From positions 132,088-196,087 of the forward strand of contig JALHOG010000001.1 in NCBI GenBank assembly GCA_022843125.1: DNA of 64,000 nt, given 5' to 3'. Below the pieces are notes generated by a model. That model did not search any database, was not told where the DNA came from, and saw only the letters and a list, made by a program, of their open reading frames with translations. The position numbers and the translations under genes are program-made. This DNA is from Ilumatobacteraceae bacterium (GTDB taxonomy: Bacteria; Actinomycetota; Acidimicrobiia; Acidimicrobiales; Ilumatobacteraceae). Within the stretch, counting starts at the first letter, position 1. Each line of letters starts with the position of its first letter. Positions 1 through 8,558 of this stretch are shown here, piece after piece.

Positions 1-209
1 AACGAGTTGAGCGCCAAACCGGCGATCCGATCGCCGTCGTCGAGCCCGAGTGAGCGCAAACCGCCGCGAAGCCGAGCGACACGTTCGTCCATCTCGCGAT
101 AGGTCGCGCGGTGGTCGCCGTCGATCAGCGCGACCTTGTCGGGTTGGACCATGACGGCACGCCGCAGCGGGCTGTCGAGCGTGCCGTGCCGGAACGGGAT
201 CGCGACCAT
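1..209 (-). CDS. Acyl-CoA synthetase / AMP-dependent ligase, N-terminal fragment
   Basis: This is the first 69 codons of a gene running off the left edge on the minus strand. The reading frame gives MVAIPFRHGTLDSPLRRAV followed by PDKVALIDGDHRATYREMDE, the usual N-terminal pattern of class I adenylate-forming enzymes that activate carboxylic acids to acyl-CoA. The A3, A5 and A8 core motifs lie outside the window, so the substrate cannot be guessed. An ATG at 218 is also in frame, but the ATG at 209 lies 7 bases after a TACGAT box (217-222), which fits a leaderless start. The family call is likely; anything finer is not supported. Confidence 0.7.
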   Translation of the reverse strand, partial: MVAIPFRHGTLDSPLRRAVMVQPDKVALIDGDHRATYREMDERVARLRGGLRSLGLDDGDRIAGLALNS

Positions 210-216
210 GCCGCGC

Positions 217-222
217 ATCGTA
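217..222 (-). promoter_or_regulatory. Leaderless-type -10 box (TACGAT)
   Basis: TACGAT on the minus strand ends 7 bases before the ATG at 209. The spacing puts the expected transcription start at the start codon, which favours 209 over the in-frame ATG at 218. Confidence 0.45.
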
Positions 223-324
223 GGTGTCACCCGGCGCGCCGTTCGATGCCGGCTCCGGATTCTCGCCATACGGGCAGACAAATTGTCAACGTGGTTGAGA
301 TGGGGGTTGCGATCAGGGTGACGG

Positions 325-1458
325 TCAGGGTGCGTTGATCACGCGTGCGAGCTGCTCCATGGCCTCGATCGAATGCCCTTCGACGAACGAGTCGATGTGG
401 GGCATCGCGGCGGCCATACCCCGCGCCAGCGGCGCATACCCAGGCGTGACCTTGAGCGGGTTGACCCAGACGACCTTGTACGCCACCCGCTGGAGGCGTT
501 GCATCTGTTCGGCGAGCTGGTCCGGATCACCGCGGTCCCACCCGTCGGACAGGATCACGACGATCGCACCGCGCGCCATGCCGCGCTGCCCCCACTCGTC
601 GTTGAAGGCGCGGAGCCCGTCCCCGAGTCGGGTGCCGCCGCCGTAGTCGAGCACTCGCCCCGCCGCCCGGCGCAACGCCTCGTCGGGGTCACGCGAGGTG
701 AGTTCCCGAGTGATCCGGGTGAGGCGGGTGCCGAGCGCGAACGCCTCGACCTTCTGTCGACCTGCGACAGCGGCGTGCACGAATCGGATCAGCGCGCGGG
801 CATAGGGCTCCATCGACCCGCTCACGTCGAGCAACAGCACCAGGCGCCGATTCCGCGTGGTGGGCGTGCGAAAGTGACGCCGGACGGGTTCGCCGCCGGC
901 GCGCATGGCGGCACGCACCGTCCGCCGCAGATCGGGCACGGCGGTCCGCCGGTCGGCCGGGCCGAGTCGGAGCGAGCGCCGTGGCGCGCCGGCGAGCCGC
1001 AGCCGTGTCATCAACTGCTGGGCGTGCACGAGCTCGTCGGGGGAGTAGTCGGCGAAGTCCTTCTGGCGAAGCACCTCGGTGGTGCTGAAGCGCAGCTCGA
1101 TGACGGGGTCGTCGGACGGTTCGGCGGTGTCGGGGTCGTCGCCAGAGTCGTCGCCGGCGTCGATCGCGAGCGTGACGTGCAGCAACTCGGGCTCGGGCTC
1201 GCCGGCGCCGCTCGGGACGCGGTGTTCGAAGAAGACCGAGAACGCGCTGTCGAACACGGCGTGGTCCTCGGGGCGGTGGACGAGCGTGGCCCGCCCCGCC
1301 CAGAAGACGGCGTCGCGGTTGTCGAGGCCCGTCAGGCCGAGCGCTTCCCCGAACGCGATGGTCGAACTGGTGGGGACGCGCAATCCTGCGCCCCGCAGCA
1401 CTCGACTGAATGCAACGGCGATCTCTCCAGCGTCGCGGATGCTGGTGCTCGAAGGCAT
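325..1458 (-). CDS. VWA domain protein, CoxE-like
   Basis: A 377-residue protein with a C-terminal von Willebrand factor A domain. The metal-ion-dependent adhesion site is visible as LLLDVSGSM (Asp211, Ser213, Ser215) with a later LSDGWDRGD stretch. The N-terminal half carries an acidic, Asp/Glu-rich insert. Proteins of this type (CoxE) work with MoxR-type AAA+ ATPases (CoxD) in maturation of molybdenum hydroxylases, and the ATPase gene is 20 bases upstream on the same strand. The coxSLM operon 2.4 kb away gives a plausible client; that link is inference. The start is the ATG at 1458; the open frame extends further upstream only as a shadow of the ATPase gene. Confidence 0.82.
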   Translation of the reverse strand: MPSSTSIRDAGEIAVAFSRVLRGAGLRVPTSSTIAFGEALGLTGLDNRDAVFWAGRATLVHRPEDHAVFDSAFSVFFEHRVPSGAGEPEPELLHVTLAIDAGDDSGDDPDTAEPSDDPVIELRFSTTEVLRQKDFADYSPDELVHAQQLMTRLRLAGAPRRSLRLGPADRRTAVPDLRRTVRAAMRAGGEPVRRHFRTPTTRNRRLVLLLDVSGSMEPYARALIRFVHAAVAGRQKVEAFALGTRLTRITRELTSRDPDEALRRAAGRVLDYGGGTRLGDGLRAFNDEWGQRGMARGAIVVILSDGWDRGDPDQLAEQMQRLQRVAYKVVWVNPLKVTPGYAPLARGMAAAMPHIDSFVEGHSIEAMEQLARVINAP

Positions 1459-1478
1459 CGGCGACCCCGGCCGTGGCG

Positions 1479-2387
1479 TCAGCTCGAGCGCACGCCGCGC
1501 TCGAACGCCTGCTTGACGATGTCGGCGAGACCGTGCTGCTCGACGCGCTGATGGTCTTCGCGGTACTTCAGCACCGTGCCCAGGGTGGTTGCGACACTCT
1601 GCTCGTCGAGCTGGGTGACGCCGAGACGGCCGAGCGCTGTGGCCCAATCGATCGTCTCGGCGACACCGGGTGGTTTGTACAGGTTGAGGTCGCGCATGGT
1701 CTCGACAGCGGCTGCCACCTGGCGTGCCAGGTGTTCGGAACACGCCGGGACTCGCAGGCGCACGATCGCCACCTCGCGCTCGAAGCTCGGGTGTTCCACC
1801 CAGTGATAGAGGCATCGCCGCTTCAGCGCGTCGTGGACGTCGCGTGTGCGGTTCGACGTCAGGATCACGATCGGTGGTGTCTCGGCGCGATACACGCCGA
1901 GCTCCGGCACCGTGATCTGGAAGTCGCTCAGCACCTCGAGCAGGTACGCCTCGAACTCGTCGTCGGCACGGTCGATCTCGTCGATCAGCAGCACGGGCGG
2001 TGGGCCGTCGCCGTGCCCGATCGCGCGAAGCAGTGCCCGCTTGACGAGGAACCGCTCCTGGTACAGATCGGCCTCGATGGCGTCGGATGACTTGCCCGCG
2101 GTCTCGCCGGTCGCCTCTGCGGCGCGCAGGTGGAGGAGCTGACGGGCGTAGTCCCAGTCGTACACGGCCTGGGCGGCGTCGATGCCCTCGTAGCACTGCA
2201 GTCGGATCAGCTCGCCACCCGTCCAGGCGGCCAGCACCTTCGCGAGCTCGGTCTTGCCGACCCCCGCCTCGCCCTCGAGGAGCAAGGGGCGCTTCAGCTC
2301 GAGCGCGAGGAACACAGCGGTGGTGAGCCCGTCGTCGGGCAGGTAGCCATGCAGGGTGAGGGCGGCGCCGACGTCAGCGGGAGTCAC
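1479..2387 (-). CDS. MoxR-family AAA+ ATPase, CoxD-like
   Basis: A 302-residue AAA+ ATPase. Walker A is GEAGVGKT (about residues 39-46), Walker B is LLIDEIDRAD, and the sensor region reads ILTSNRTRDVHDALKRR. MoxR ATPases act as chaperones that insert or rearrange metal cofactors together with a VWA partner, which is encoded directly downstream (20-base gap, likely one transcript). Two GTG starts are possible, 2396 and 2387. The second is preferred because TACTGT (2395-2400) ends 7 bases before it, the leaderless arrangement seen at many genes here. The cytoplasmic chaperone role is family knowledge; action on the nearby CO-dehydrogenase-like enzyme is inference. Confidence 0.85.
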   Translation of the reverse strand: MTPADVGAALTLHGYLPDDGLTTAVFLALELKRPLLLEGEAGVGKTELAKVLAAWTGGELIRLQCYEGIDAAQAVYDWDYARQLLHLRAAEATGETAGKSSDAIEADLYQERFLVKRALLRAIGHGDGPPPVLLIDEIDRADDEFEAYLLEVLSDFQITVPELGVYRAETPPIVILTSNRTRDVHDALKRRCLYHWVEHPSFEREVAIVRLRVPACSEHLARQVAAAVETMRDLNLYKPPGVAETIDWATALGRLGVTQLDEQSVATTLGTVLKYREDHQRVEQHGLADIVKQAFERGVRSS

Positions 2388-2394
2388 GAGCGCC

Positions 2395-2400
2395 ACAGTA
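2395..2400 (-). promoter_or_regulatory. Leaderless-type -10 box (TACTGT)
   Basis: TACTGT on the minus strand, 7 bases before the GTG at 2387. It overlaps the alternative GTG at 2396, which argues against that start. Confidence 0.45.
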
Positions 2401-2473
2401 CCCGTGCCGCCCCGGTGAGGCCCCACGCTCGCCGACGGCCGGTCCGATTCCGACCCTCGACCTCTCGTCGACG

Positions 2474-3901
2474 TCAGGAGTCGAAGCCGAGGCCCATCTT
2501 GTCGAGGCCACGGAGCCAGAGGTTGCGCTTGCCGGTCTTGTCTTCTCGGTCGAGGCTCCAGCGCGTCGCCTGGATGCCGACGAAGCGGAACGGTTCCGGC
2601 GGGAAGGGCATCGGGCGTGACTTCACGAACTCGAGCTGGGTCGCCACCGAGCGGCGCCCGTCGAGCAGGTCGAGCATCACCGCCGCGCCGAAGCGCGCCG
2701 CCGCGACACCGAGCCCGGTGTATCCGAGTGCGTACGCGACGCGGCCGCTCATCGCTCTGCCCCAGAACACCGAGAAGCGGCTGGACGTATCGATCACCCC
2801 ACCCCACATGTGGGTGAACTTCACGCCTTCGAGTTGAGGGAAGGTCTCGAAGAAGTGCTGGCTGAGCTTGGCCCACGTCTCGGGCCGACTCTCGAACTCT
2901 GACGACACCTTGCCGCCCCAGTAGTACACGGCGTCGTAGCCGCCCCACAGAATCCGGTTGTCCTCGGTGAGTCGGTAGTAGTGGAACTGGTTGGCGAGGT
3001 CGGACAGCCCCTGGCGGTTCTCCCAGCCGATCGACGCCATCTGCTCGGCCGACAGCGGCTCGGTCACCATGCAGTAGTCGTAGACCGGAGCGATGTAGTT
3101 GGTGAGGCGCTTCAGCACCGGCTTGAACGCGTTCGTACCGAGCGCCACCTTGCCGGCGCGGATGACGCCGAGCGGGGTGGTCACCATCACACCGACGCCG
3201 TCGCGCTTGAGTTCGGTCGCCTTGGTGTCTTCGTAGATGCGGACACCGAGCTGCTCCGCGGCGGCCTTCAAGCCCCAGACGAGACGGGCCGGGTCGACGA
3301 TCGCACAGTTGTCCTTCATCCAGAGGCCGCCGGTGTAGATCGGCGAATGCACCTGCGCCTGCATGGCGTCGGCGTCGAGCCATTCGACCGCATGCCCGAG
3401 CTGCTGCAGGAGTGCGAACTCCTCGCGGACCTCCTCGAGGTAGCTCGGCGGATGGAAGGTGTTCGCCACTTCGATCACGCCGGTTCGCTCGTAGTCGCAG
3501 TCGATCCGGTACTTGCGGATCGCCGTCTCGATGTCGTTCAGGTTGCGCCGGCCGAGCTCCTCGAGGATCTCGACCTCGTCGGGCCAGCGGGACATCGCGT
3601 TGCCGAGCCCGTGTGTGAGCGACGCATCCATGAAGCCGCCGTTGCGTCCGCTCGCAGCACTGCCGCACTCACTCGCATCGATCAGGACGACGTCGCGCGA
3701 GGGGTCACGTTCCTTGGCGATGATCGCGGTCCACAGACCGGTGTACCCGCCGCCGATGACGCACAGGTCGCAACTCTCGGTGCGCACGAGGGTGGGGTTG
3801 GAGTCGGGCTCGTCGGCGTCCTCATACCAGTACGGGTACTGGTCGGCGTCGGCGATTGCGTCGAGGTAACGCTGATCGAACTCCTCGTGATCGGTTGTCA
3901 T
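2474..3901 (-). CDS. FAD-dependent oxidoreductase, DAO / PuuB-like
   Basis: A 475-residue flavoprotein of the D-amino-acid oxidase fold. The dinucleotide-binding motif VIGGGYTGLWTA lies at about residues 48-59 after a 45-residue N-terminal extension, followed by a conserved ASGRNGGF stretch that packs against FAD. A C-terminal YALGYTGLGVAAARFGA segment closes the FAD site. Relatives include gamma-glutamylputrescine oxidase and other amine or amino acid oxidases; the substrate is not deducible. The start is the ATG at 3901. The SDR gene begins 59 bases away on the other strand. An aldehyde dehydrogenase that could act on aldehyde products lies far away at 56408, so no pathway link is claimed. 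Confidence 0.82.
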   Translation of the reverse strand: MTTDHEEFDQRYLDAIADADQYPYWYEDADEPDSNPTLVRTESCDLCVIGGGYTGLWTAIIAKERDPSRDVVLIDASECGSAASGRNGGFMDASLTHGLGNAMSRWPDEVEILEELGRRNLNDIETAIRKYRIDCDYERTGVIEVANTFHPPSYLEEVREEFALLQQLGHAVEWLDADAMQAQVHSPIYTGGLWMKDNCAIVDPARLVWGLKAAAEQLGVRIYEDTKATELKRDGVGVMVTTPLGVIRAGKVALGTNAFKPVLKRLTNYIAPVYDYCMVTEPLSAEQMASIGWENRQGLSDLANQFHYYRLTEDNRILWGGYDAVYYWGGKVSSEFESRPETWAKLSQHFFETFPQLEGVKFTHMWGGVIDTSSRFSVFWGRAMSGRVAYALGYTGLGVAAARFGAAVMLDLLDGRRSVATQLEFVKSRPMPFPPEPFRFVGIQATRWSLDREDKTGKRNLWLRGLDKMGLGFDS

Positions 3902-3948
3902 GTTCTCACCGGCGCAGCAGCGCCACGGGTCGAGGGTTTCCGCGAGTG

Positions 3949-3954
3949 TACGGT
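3949..3954 (+). promoter_or_regulatory. Leaderless-type -10 box (TACGGT)
   Basis: TACGGT ends 6 bases before the ATG at 3961 and supports that start for the SDR gene. Confidence 0.45.
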
Positions 3955-3960
3955 CCCGCC

Positions 3961-4686
3961 ATGGACTTGGGCTTGATGGGACGTCGTGCCGCGGTGGCGG
4001 CGGGAACGGCTGGTTTGGGGCTCGCGTCGGCGAAGGCATTGGCGGATGAAGGTGCCCTCGTCGTCATCTGCGGTCGCGACCGCGGCAGGCTCGACGATGC
4101 CGTGGCGCAGCTCGGTGCCGGAGCGGTCGGGCTCGTCGCTGACGTGTCGGACGCAGCCGGTGCGGGTGGGTTCGTGGCGGCTGCGACCGAGGCGCTCGGC
4201 GGCATCGACATCCTCGTCACCAACGCCGGCGGTCCGCCGGGAGGCAACTTCGCGCAGACGCCGGTCGAGTCGTACCCGGCGGCGCTCGACCTCAACCTGA
4301 TGTCGGTCGTCGCGATGTGCAAGGCGGCCGTCCCGGCGATGCAGGCGCAGCGGTGGGGGAGGGTGGTCGCGATCACGTCGCTGTCGGTGCGCCAGCCGAT
4401 GCCGCAGCTGATCCTGTCGAACACCGCCCGCGCCGGAGCCACGGCATTCCTGAAGACGCTCGCCCGCGAGGTCGCCGGCGACGGCGTGACGGTCAACAGC
4501 GTCCAGCCCGGCCTCCACCTCACCGACCGGCTGCAGCAGATCTACGGTGACTCCCTGCCCGACCGGCCGCTCGGCGATCCGAGCGACTTCGGCCAGGTGG
4601 TCGCGTTCCTGTGCAGCGAGCAGGCTCGGTTCGTCACCGGCGCCGCATTGAACGTCGACGGCGGCGACTACCAAGGCCTGCAGTAA
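3961..4686 (+). CDS. Atypical short-chain dehydrogenase (SDR) lacking the YxxxK pair
   Basis: A 241-residue Rossmann protein of SDR size. The nucleotide-binding loop is degenerate (AGTAGLGLA at 14-22), NAGG occurs at 88-91, and the catalytic Ser is present as Ser140. At the expected positions 13 and 17 residues further on, however, Ser153 and Arg157 replace the Tyr and Lys of YxxxK. The C-terminal FVTGAALNVDGG is typical of FabG-like SDRs. A subfamily of actinobacterial proteins annotated as 3-oxoacyl-ACP reductases shows the same departure, so this is probably a real lineage rather than an error. Whether it reduces ketones is open. The gene ends just before a long palindrome. Confidence 0.85.
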   Translation: MDLGLMGRRAAVAAGTAGLGLASAKALADEGALVVICGRDRGRLDDAVAQLGAGAVGLVADVSDAAGAGGFVAAATEALGGIDILVTNAGGPPGGNFAQTPVESYPAALDLNLMSVVAMCKAAVPAMQAQRWGRVVAITSLSVRQPMPQLILSNTARAGATAFLKTLAREVAGDGVTVNSVQPGLHLTDRLQQIYGDSLPDRPLGDPSDFGQVVAFLCSEQARFVTGAALNVDGGDYQGLQ

Positions 4687-4689
4687 CGA

Positions 4690-4763
4690 TGTGACGCAAT
4701 GGGTCAGACCAACTCCGTCACGGCTCGAGCTGTGACGGAGTTGGTCTGACCCATTGCGTCACA
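4690..4763. repeat. Perfect inverted pair of a 31-bp palindromic element; possible bidirectional terminator
   Basis: Two copies of a 31-bp unit lie head to head at 4691-4721 and 4732-4762. With the flanking T/A pair they form perfect 32-base arms around a 10-base spacer containing GCTCGAGC. Each unit begins GTGACG and ends CGTCAC, so each also has terminal inverted repeats. A third copy, differing at two positions when aligned, lies at 62002-62032. The pair sits between convergent genes (SDR ends 4686, coxM ends 4767) and could end transcription from both sides. There is no T-tract. The form resembles REP/BIME-type dispersed repeats; the mobility mechanism is unknown. Confidence 0.85.
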
Positions 4764-4766
4764 GGG

Positions 4767-5588
4767 TCAGCTGGCTTCGGTGAGGGCTCGCTTGACGAGG
4801 ACCTTGGCGAGGTGGGTGCGGTACTCGACGCTGGCGTTGAGGTCGGCCTGCGGCTCGGCCTCGGCGGCGGCCTGAGCGGCGGCGTCCTCGATCGAGGCGC
4901 CACCGGCGAGCGCCGACGACACGCTCGTGGCGAGGATCGGCACCGAGCCCATGTTCACCAGCGCCACGCCCGAGTCACCGTTGCGGCGCCACGCCGCCAC
5001 GCCGACGATCGCCCAGTCCTGGGCGCGGCGGTTGAACTTCTGGAAGCTCCAGCCGGCGCCGTTCATCTTCGGCACCCGGATCTCGGTGAGCATCTCGTCG
5101 GCCTCGAGCGCCGAGGTCAGGAAACCCTGGTAGAACTCGCTCGCCGCGATCTCCCGGGTGCCGTTCGGACCTTGGGCGATGTACGTCGCACCGAGCGCCA
5201 GTGTGGTGGCCGGCAGGTCGGAGGCGGGGTCGGCGTGGGCGATCGAGCCGCCGATCGTGCCGCGGTGACGCACCTGAGGGTCACCGACGTGGCCAGCTGC
5301 GTGAGCGAGCAGCGGCACGTGCTGCTTGAGCAGGTCGGAGGTCTCGACGTCCATGTGGCGGGTGAGGGCGCCGATCGCGACATGATCACCGGCATCACGG
5401 ATGTACGACAGGTCGCTGACGCGACCGATGTCGACCAACACCGTCGGCTGGGCGAGGCGCAGCTTCATGAGCGGCAGGAGGCTGTGACCGCCCGCGAGGA
5501 ACTTGGCATCGTCGCCGTGCTCACCGATGAGGCTGATGGCCTCCTCGGCGGAACCGGCACGGACGTAGTCGAATGCTGCGGGGATCAC
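4767..5588 (-). CDS. coxM: Molybdenum hydroxylase medium subunit, FAD-binding (CoxM-like)
   Basis: A 273-residue FAD subunit of the xanthine oxidase / CO dehydrogenase family. The two FAD-contact motifs are AGGHSLLPLMKLRLA near residue 31 and RHRGTIGGSIAHADPASD near residue 107. It passes electrons from the [2Fe-2S] subunit to an acceptor. The GTG start at 5588 overlaps the coxL stop (GTGA), and GGAGG sits 6 bases upstream, so translation is probably coupled to coxL. The last gene of an S-L-M operon. The order S-L-M rather than M-S-L is typical of form II enzymes. Confidence 0.9.
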   Translation of the reverse strand: MIPAAFDYVRAGSAEEAISLIGEHGDDAKFLAGGHSLLPLMKLRLAQPTVLVDIGRVSDLSYIRDAGDHVAIGALTRHMDVETSDLLKQHVPLLAHAAGHVGDPQVRHRGTIGGSIAHADPASDLPATTLALGATYIAQGPNGTREIAASEFYQGFLTSALEADEMLTEIRVPKMNGAGWSFQKFNRRAQDWAIVGVAAWRRNGDSGVALVNMGSVPILATSVSSALAGGASIEDAAAQAAAEAEPQADLNASVEYRTHLAKVLVKRALTEAS

Positions 5589-8002
5589 TGCGAGCCTCCA
5601 TGGGTGCTGCTGGTGGTGCTGGCGCGGGCCGCCTGGATGGCGTGCCACACGTTGTTCGGACTGGCGGGCATGTCGATGTCGCGCACGCCCAGTCCGGAGA
5701 GTGCGTCGACGACGGCGTTGATGACGGCGGGAGCGGCACCGATCGTGCCGGCCTCGCCGACGCCCTTGACGCCGAGTTGATTGGTGGGCGACGGGGTGAC
5801 CGTGTGGCCGAGCGTGATCGGCGGCACGTCACTCGCTGCCGGCACGAGGTACTCGGCAAGCGTCGAGTTCTTCAGGTTGCCGTCGGTGTCGTAGACGGCA
5901 CCCTCGTAGAGCGCCTGGGCGAGGCCCTGGATGACTCCGCCGTGCACCTGACCGTCGACGATCAGCGGATTCACCTGCACGCCACAGTCGTCGACGGCGA
6001 CGTACTTGAGCACCTCGACCTGACCGGTCTCGGTGTCGATCTCGACGGCGCACATGTGCGTCCCGAACGGCCACGAGAAGTTCGGCGGGTCGTAGTGCGT
6101 GCTGTGCTCGAGGTTCGGCTCCATGCCGTCGGGAAGATCGTGGGCGGTGAACGCCGCCCAGGCGATCGCAGCGAGCGGCATCTCCCGATCGGGCGAGCCG
6201 GCCACCCGGAACACGCCACCGGAGAACTCGAGGTCGTCGGGGTTGGCCTCGAGCTGGTGAGCGGCGATCTGGCGCGCCTTGTCGATGACGCCGTCGCACG
6301 CGTTGGCGATCGCGACACCGCCGACGGGCAACGAGCGCGAGCCGTAGGTGTCGAGACCGTACGGGGCGATCGCCGTGTCGGAGTGGAGCACATCGACGTC
6401 GGCTGGGTCGACACCGAGTTTCTCGGCAGCGATCATCGACCACGAGGTCTCGTGGCCCTGACCGTGCGGTGCGGTGCCGGTGACGACCTGCACCCGATTG
6501 GTCGGCAGCACGCGCACGGTGGCGGCCTCCCAGCCGCCGGCGCCGTAGTTCAGCGAGGCGAGCACCCGCGACGGCGCCAGGCCACACATCTCGAAGTAGG
6601 TCGACACGCCGAGCCCGAGCAGCTTCGTGGCACCCGGCACGTTCTGCGCGGCCTGGCGGGCGCGGAACTCGTCGTAGCCCATGAGTTCGGCGGCCACCGT
6701 GGCCGCTGCGTCGTGGTCGCCCGAGTCGTAGGTGAGACCGGTGAACGCCTCGTACGGGAACGCGTCCTTCGGGATGAAGTTGCGGCGGCGGAGTTCGAGC
6801 GGGTCGATGCCCATCTCGGTCGCGAGCGCGTCCATCGAACGTTCGATCGCGTAGGTCGCCTCGGGACGGCCCGCTCCCCGATACGCATCGGTGGGGGTCA
6901 TGTTGGTGAACACCGAGGTGCACGAGAAGTCGTACGCCTTCGGGAGTTCGTAGACGCCTGCGTAGAGGAACGCTCCGAGCAGCGGCACCCCGGGGGCGAC
7001 CAGCTGCAGGTAGGCGCCCATGTCGCCGATCAGGCGGACACGGATACCCGTCAGCCGGCCATCAGCATCGGCAGCGAGCTCGATGTCCTGGATCTGGGCG
7101 CGACCCTGGATCGTCGACATCGATGCCTCGGACCGATCCTCGGTCCAGCGCACCGGCACCTTGTGCTTGCGGGCGAGCGCAGTGCACAGCACCTCCTCGG
7201 GATACACGTTGAGCTTCGAGCCGAAGCCACCGCCGACCGCGGGTGCGATCACGCGCATCTGGTGCTCTGGGATCCCGGTCAGAACCGCCACGAAGATCTT
7301 CAGGATGTGCGGGATCTGGGTGGTGGAGTACAGCGTCATGTCGCCGCCGAAGGGCTGCGGCACCGCCAACACCGAGCGCGGCTCCATCGCTGCCGGGATC
7401 AGACGCTGCTGGATGAAGCGCTGCTTCGTGGTGTACGCAGCAGTGGCGAACGCAGCGTCGACCTGGCCCTCGGTCTCCTCGATCTTGAGGTCCCAGGTGT
7501 AGCTCTTGTTCGTCCCGAGCTCGTCGTGGATGACCACACGATCGGACAACGCGTCTTCGAGGTTGGTGACCGCTTCGTGCGGCGTGTAGTCGACCTTGAT
7601 CAGTTCGAGCGCATCTTTCGCTGCGGCGGCCGAGTCGGCCAGGACGCAGGCCACGCCGTCGCCGGCGAAGGCGGCCTTGGTCACTGCGAGCGGGAAGTGC
7701 GCCGGGTTCTTCATGTCGGCGGTGACCGGCCACGCGCACGGCAGTGGCCCGGTGAACATCGCAGCCACCTCGGCGCCGGCGTACGCCGCCCTCACACCGG
7801 GAGCGGCCAACGCTTCGGACACGTCGACCGAGTTGATCGTGGCGTGGGCGTACGGGCTCCGCAGCACCGCGAGATGCAATGCTCCCGGGACCACGAGGTC
7901 GGCGGTGAACTTGGCCTCGCCGGTGAGCAGTGCCGGATCTTCCTTGCGCAGCAACCGCTGCCCGAGCACCGTGCGAGCCGGTGCGTCTTCGGTCATCGTC
8001 AT
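5585..8002 (-). CDS. coxL: Molybdenum hydroxylase large subunit, form II CoxL-like
   Basis: An 805-residue molybdopterin-cytosine-dinucleotide subunit. It has an N-terminal LGQRLLRKEDPALLTGEA stretch, VGGGFGSKLNVY, the active-site loop AYRGAGR at residues 373-379, and the C-terminal GVKGVGEAGTIGAAPAV. True aerobic CO dehydrogenases (form I) carry AYXCSFR with a catalytic Cys at this loop; AYRGAGR marks form II, whose physiological substrate is disputed. The enzyme should therefore be read as a carbon-monoxide-dehydrogenase-like or aldehyde/purine-type hydroxylase. It is 48 bases downstream of coxS and overlaps coxM. A G-rich GGGGGT lies 6 bases before the ATG. Confidence 0.9.
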   Translation of the reverse strand: MTMTEDAPARTVLGQRLLRKEDPALLTGEAKFTADLVVPGALHLAVLRSPYAHATINSVDVSEALAAPGVRAAYAGAEVAAMFTGPLPCAWPVTADMKNPAHFPLAVTKAAFAGDGVACVLADSAAAAKDALELIKVDYTPHEAVTNLEDALSDRVVIHDELGTNKSYTWDLKIEETEGQVDAAFATAAYTTKQRFIQQRLIPAAMEPRSVLAVPQPFGGDMTLYSTTQIPHILKIFVAVLTGIPEHQMRVIAPAVGGGFGSKLNVYPEEVLCTALARKHKVPVRWTEDRSEASMSTIQGRAQIQDIELAADADGRLTGIRVRLIGDMGAYLQLVAPGVPLLGAFLYAGVYELPKAYDFSCTSVFTNMTPTDAYRGAGRPEATYAIERSMDALATEMGIDPLELRRRNFIPKDAFPYEAFTGLTYDSGDHDAAATVAAELMGYDEFRARQAAQNVPGATKLLGLGVSTYFEMCGLAPSRVLASLNYGAGGWEAATVRVLPTNRVQVVTGTAPHGQGHETSWSMIAAEKLGVDPADVDVLHSDTAIAPYGLDTYGSRSLPVGGVAIANACDGVIDKARQIAAHQLEANPDDLEFSGGVFRVAGSPDREMPLAAIAWAAFTAHDLPDGMEPNLEHSTHYDPPNFSWPFGTHMCAVEIDTETGQVEVLKYVAVDDCGVQVNPLIVDGQVHGGVIQGLAQALYEGAVYDTDGNLKNSTLAEYLVPAASDVPPITLGHTVTPSPTNQLGVKGVGEAGTIGAAPAVINAVVDALSGLGVRDIDMPASPNNVWHAIQAARASTTSSTHGGSQ

Positions 8003-8050
8003 CGCAGGACCCCCATCCCGTTGATGTCGTGGACTACGTGCGGTCCGGCG

Positions 8051-8509
8051 TCACTTCGCCGCAGCGGCGAGCACGGACTGCACGATGTTGTGGTAGCCCG
8101 TGCAGCGGCACAGGTTGCCCTCGAGCCCGATGCGCACGTCGTGCTCGGTCGGGTTCGGGTTCTCCTGGAGCAGGCTGGTCGCAGCCATCACCATGCCCGG
8201 GGTGCAGTAGCCGCACTGGAGACCGTGGTTCTCCATGAACGCCTGCTGCATCGGATGCAGCGTGCCGTCGGCGGCCGCCATCCCCTCGATCGTGGTGATC
8301 GAGCCACCGTCGGCCTGGACCGCGAGCAGCGTGCAGCTCTTGACCGCCTCACCGTCGAGGTGGATCGTGCAGGCACCGCACGACGACGTGTCGCACCCGA
8401 TGTTGGTGCCGGTCAGGCCGACCTGCTCCCGGATGTACTGCACGAGCAGCGTGCGCGGCTCGACGTCATGGGTGTGCGTGACCCCGTTGACGGTGACGCT
8501 GACTTCCAC
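8051..8509 (-). CDS. coxS: Molybdenum hydroxylase small subunit, 2x[2Fe-2S] (CoxS-like)
   Basis: A 152-residue iron-sulfur subunit. The plant-type cluster motif is [16 protein letters not shown] with a later Cys (KSCTLL), and the second cluster binds at CGYCTPGM and CRCTGYHN. Both clusters move electrons from the Mo site to FAD. The GTG start at 8509 is chosen because GAGGGGAG lies 5 bases upstream and the protein then starts like the family (VEVSVTVNG); the upstream open frame lacks family similarity. First gene of the coxSLM operon, with a likely promoter and flanking inverted repeat at 8559-8599. Confidence 0.92.
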   Translation of the reverse strand: MEVSVTVNGVTHTHDVEPRTLLVQYIREQVGLTGTNIGCDTSSCGACTIHLDGEAVKSCTLLAVQADGGSITTIEGMAAADGTLHPMQQAFMENHGLQCGYCTPGMVMAATSLLQENPNPTEHDVRIGLEGNLCRCTGYHNIVQSVLAAAAK

Positions 8510-8558
8510 GGTGACTCCCCTCGGTCCTTCGGTGATGCATGCCGCGTTGGTGCCGGCA

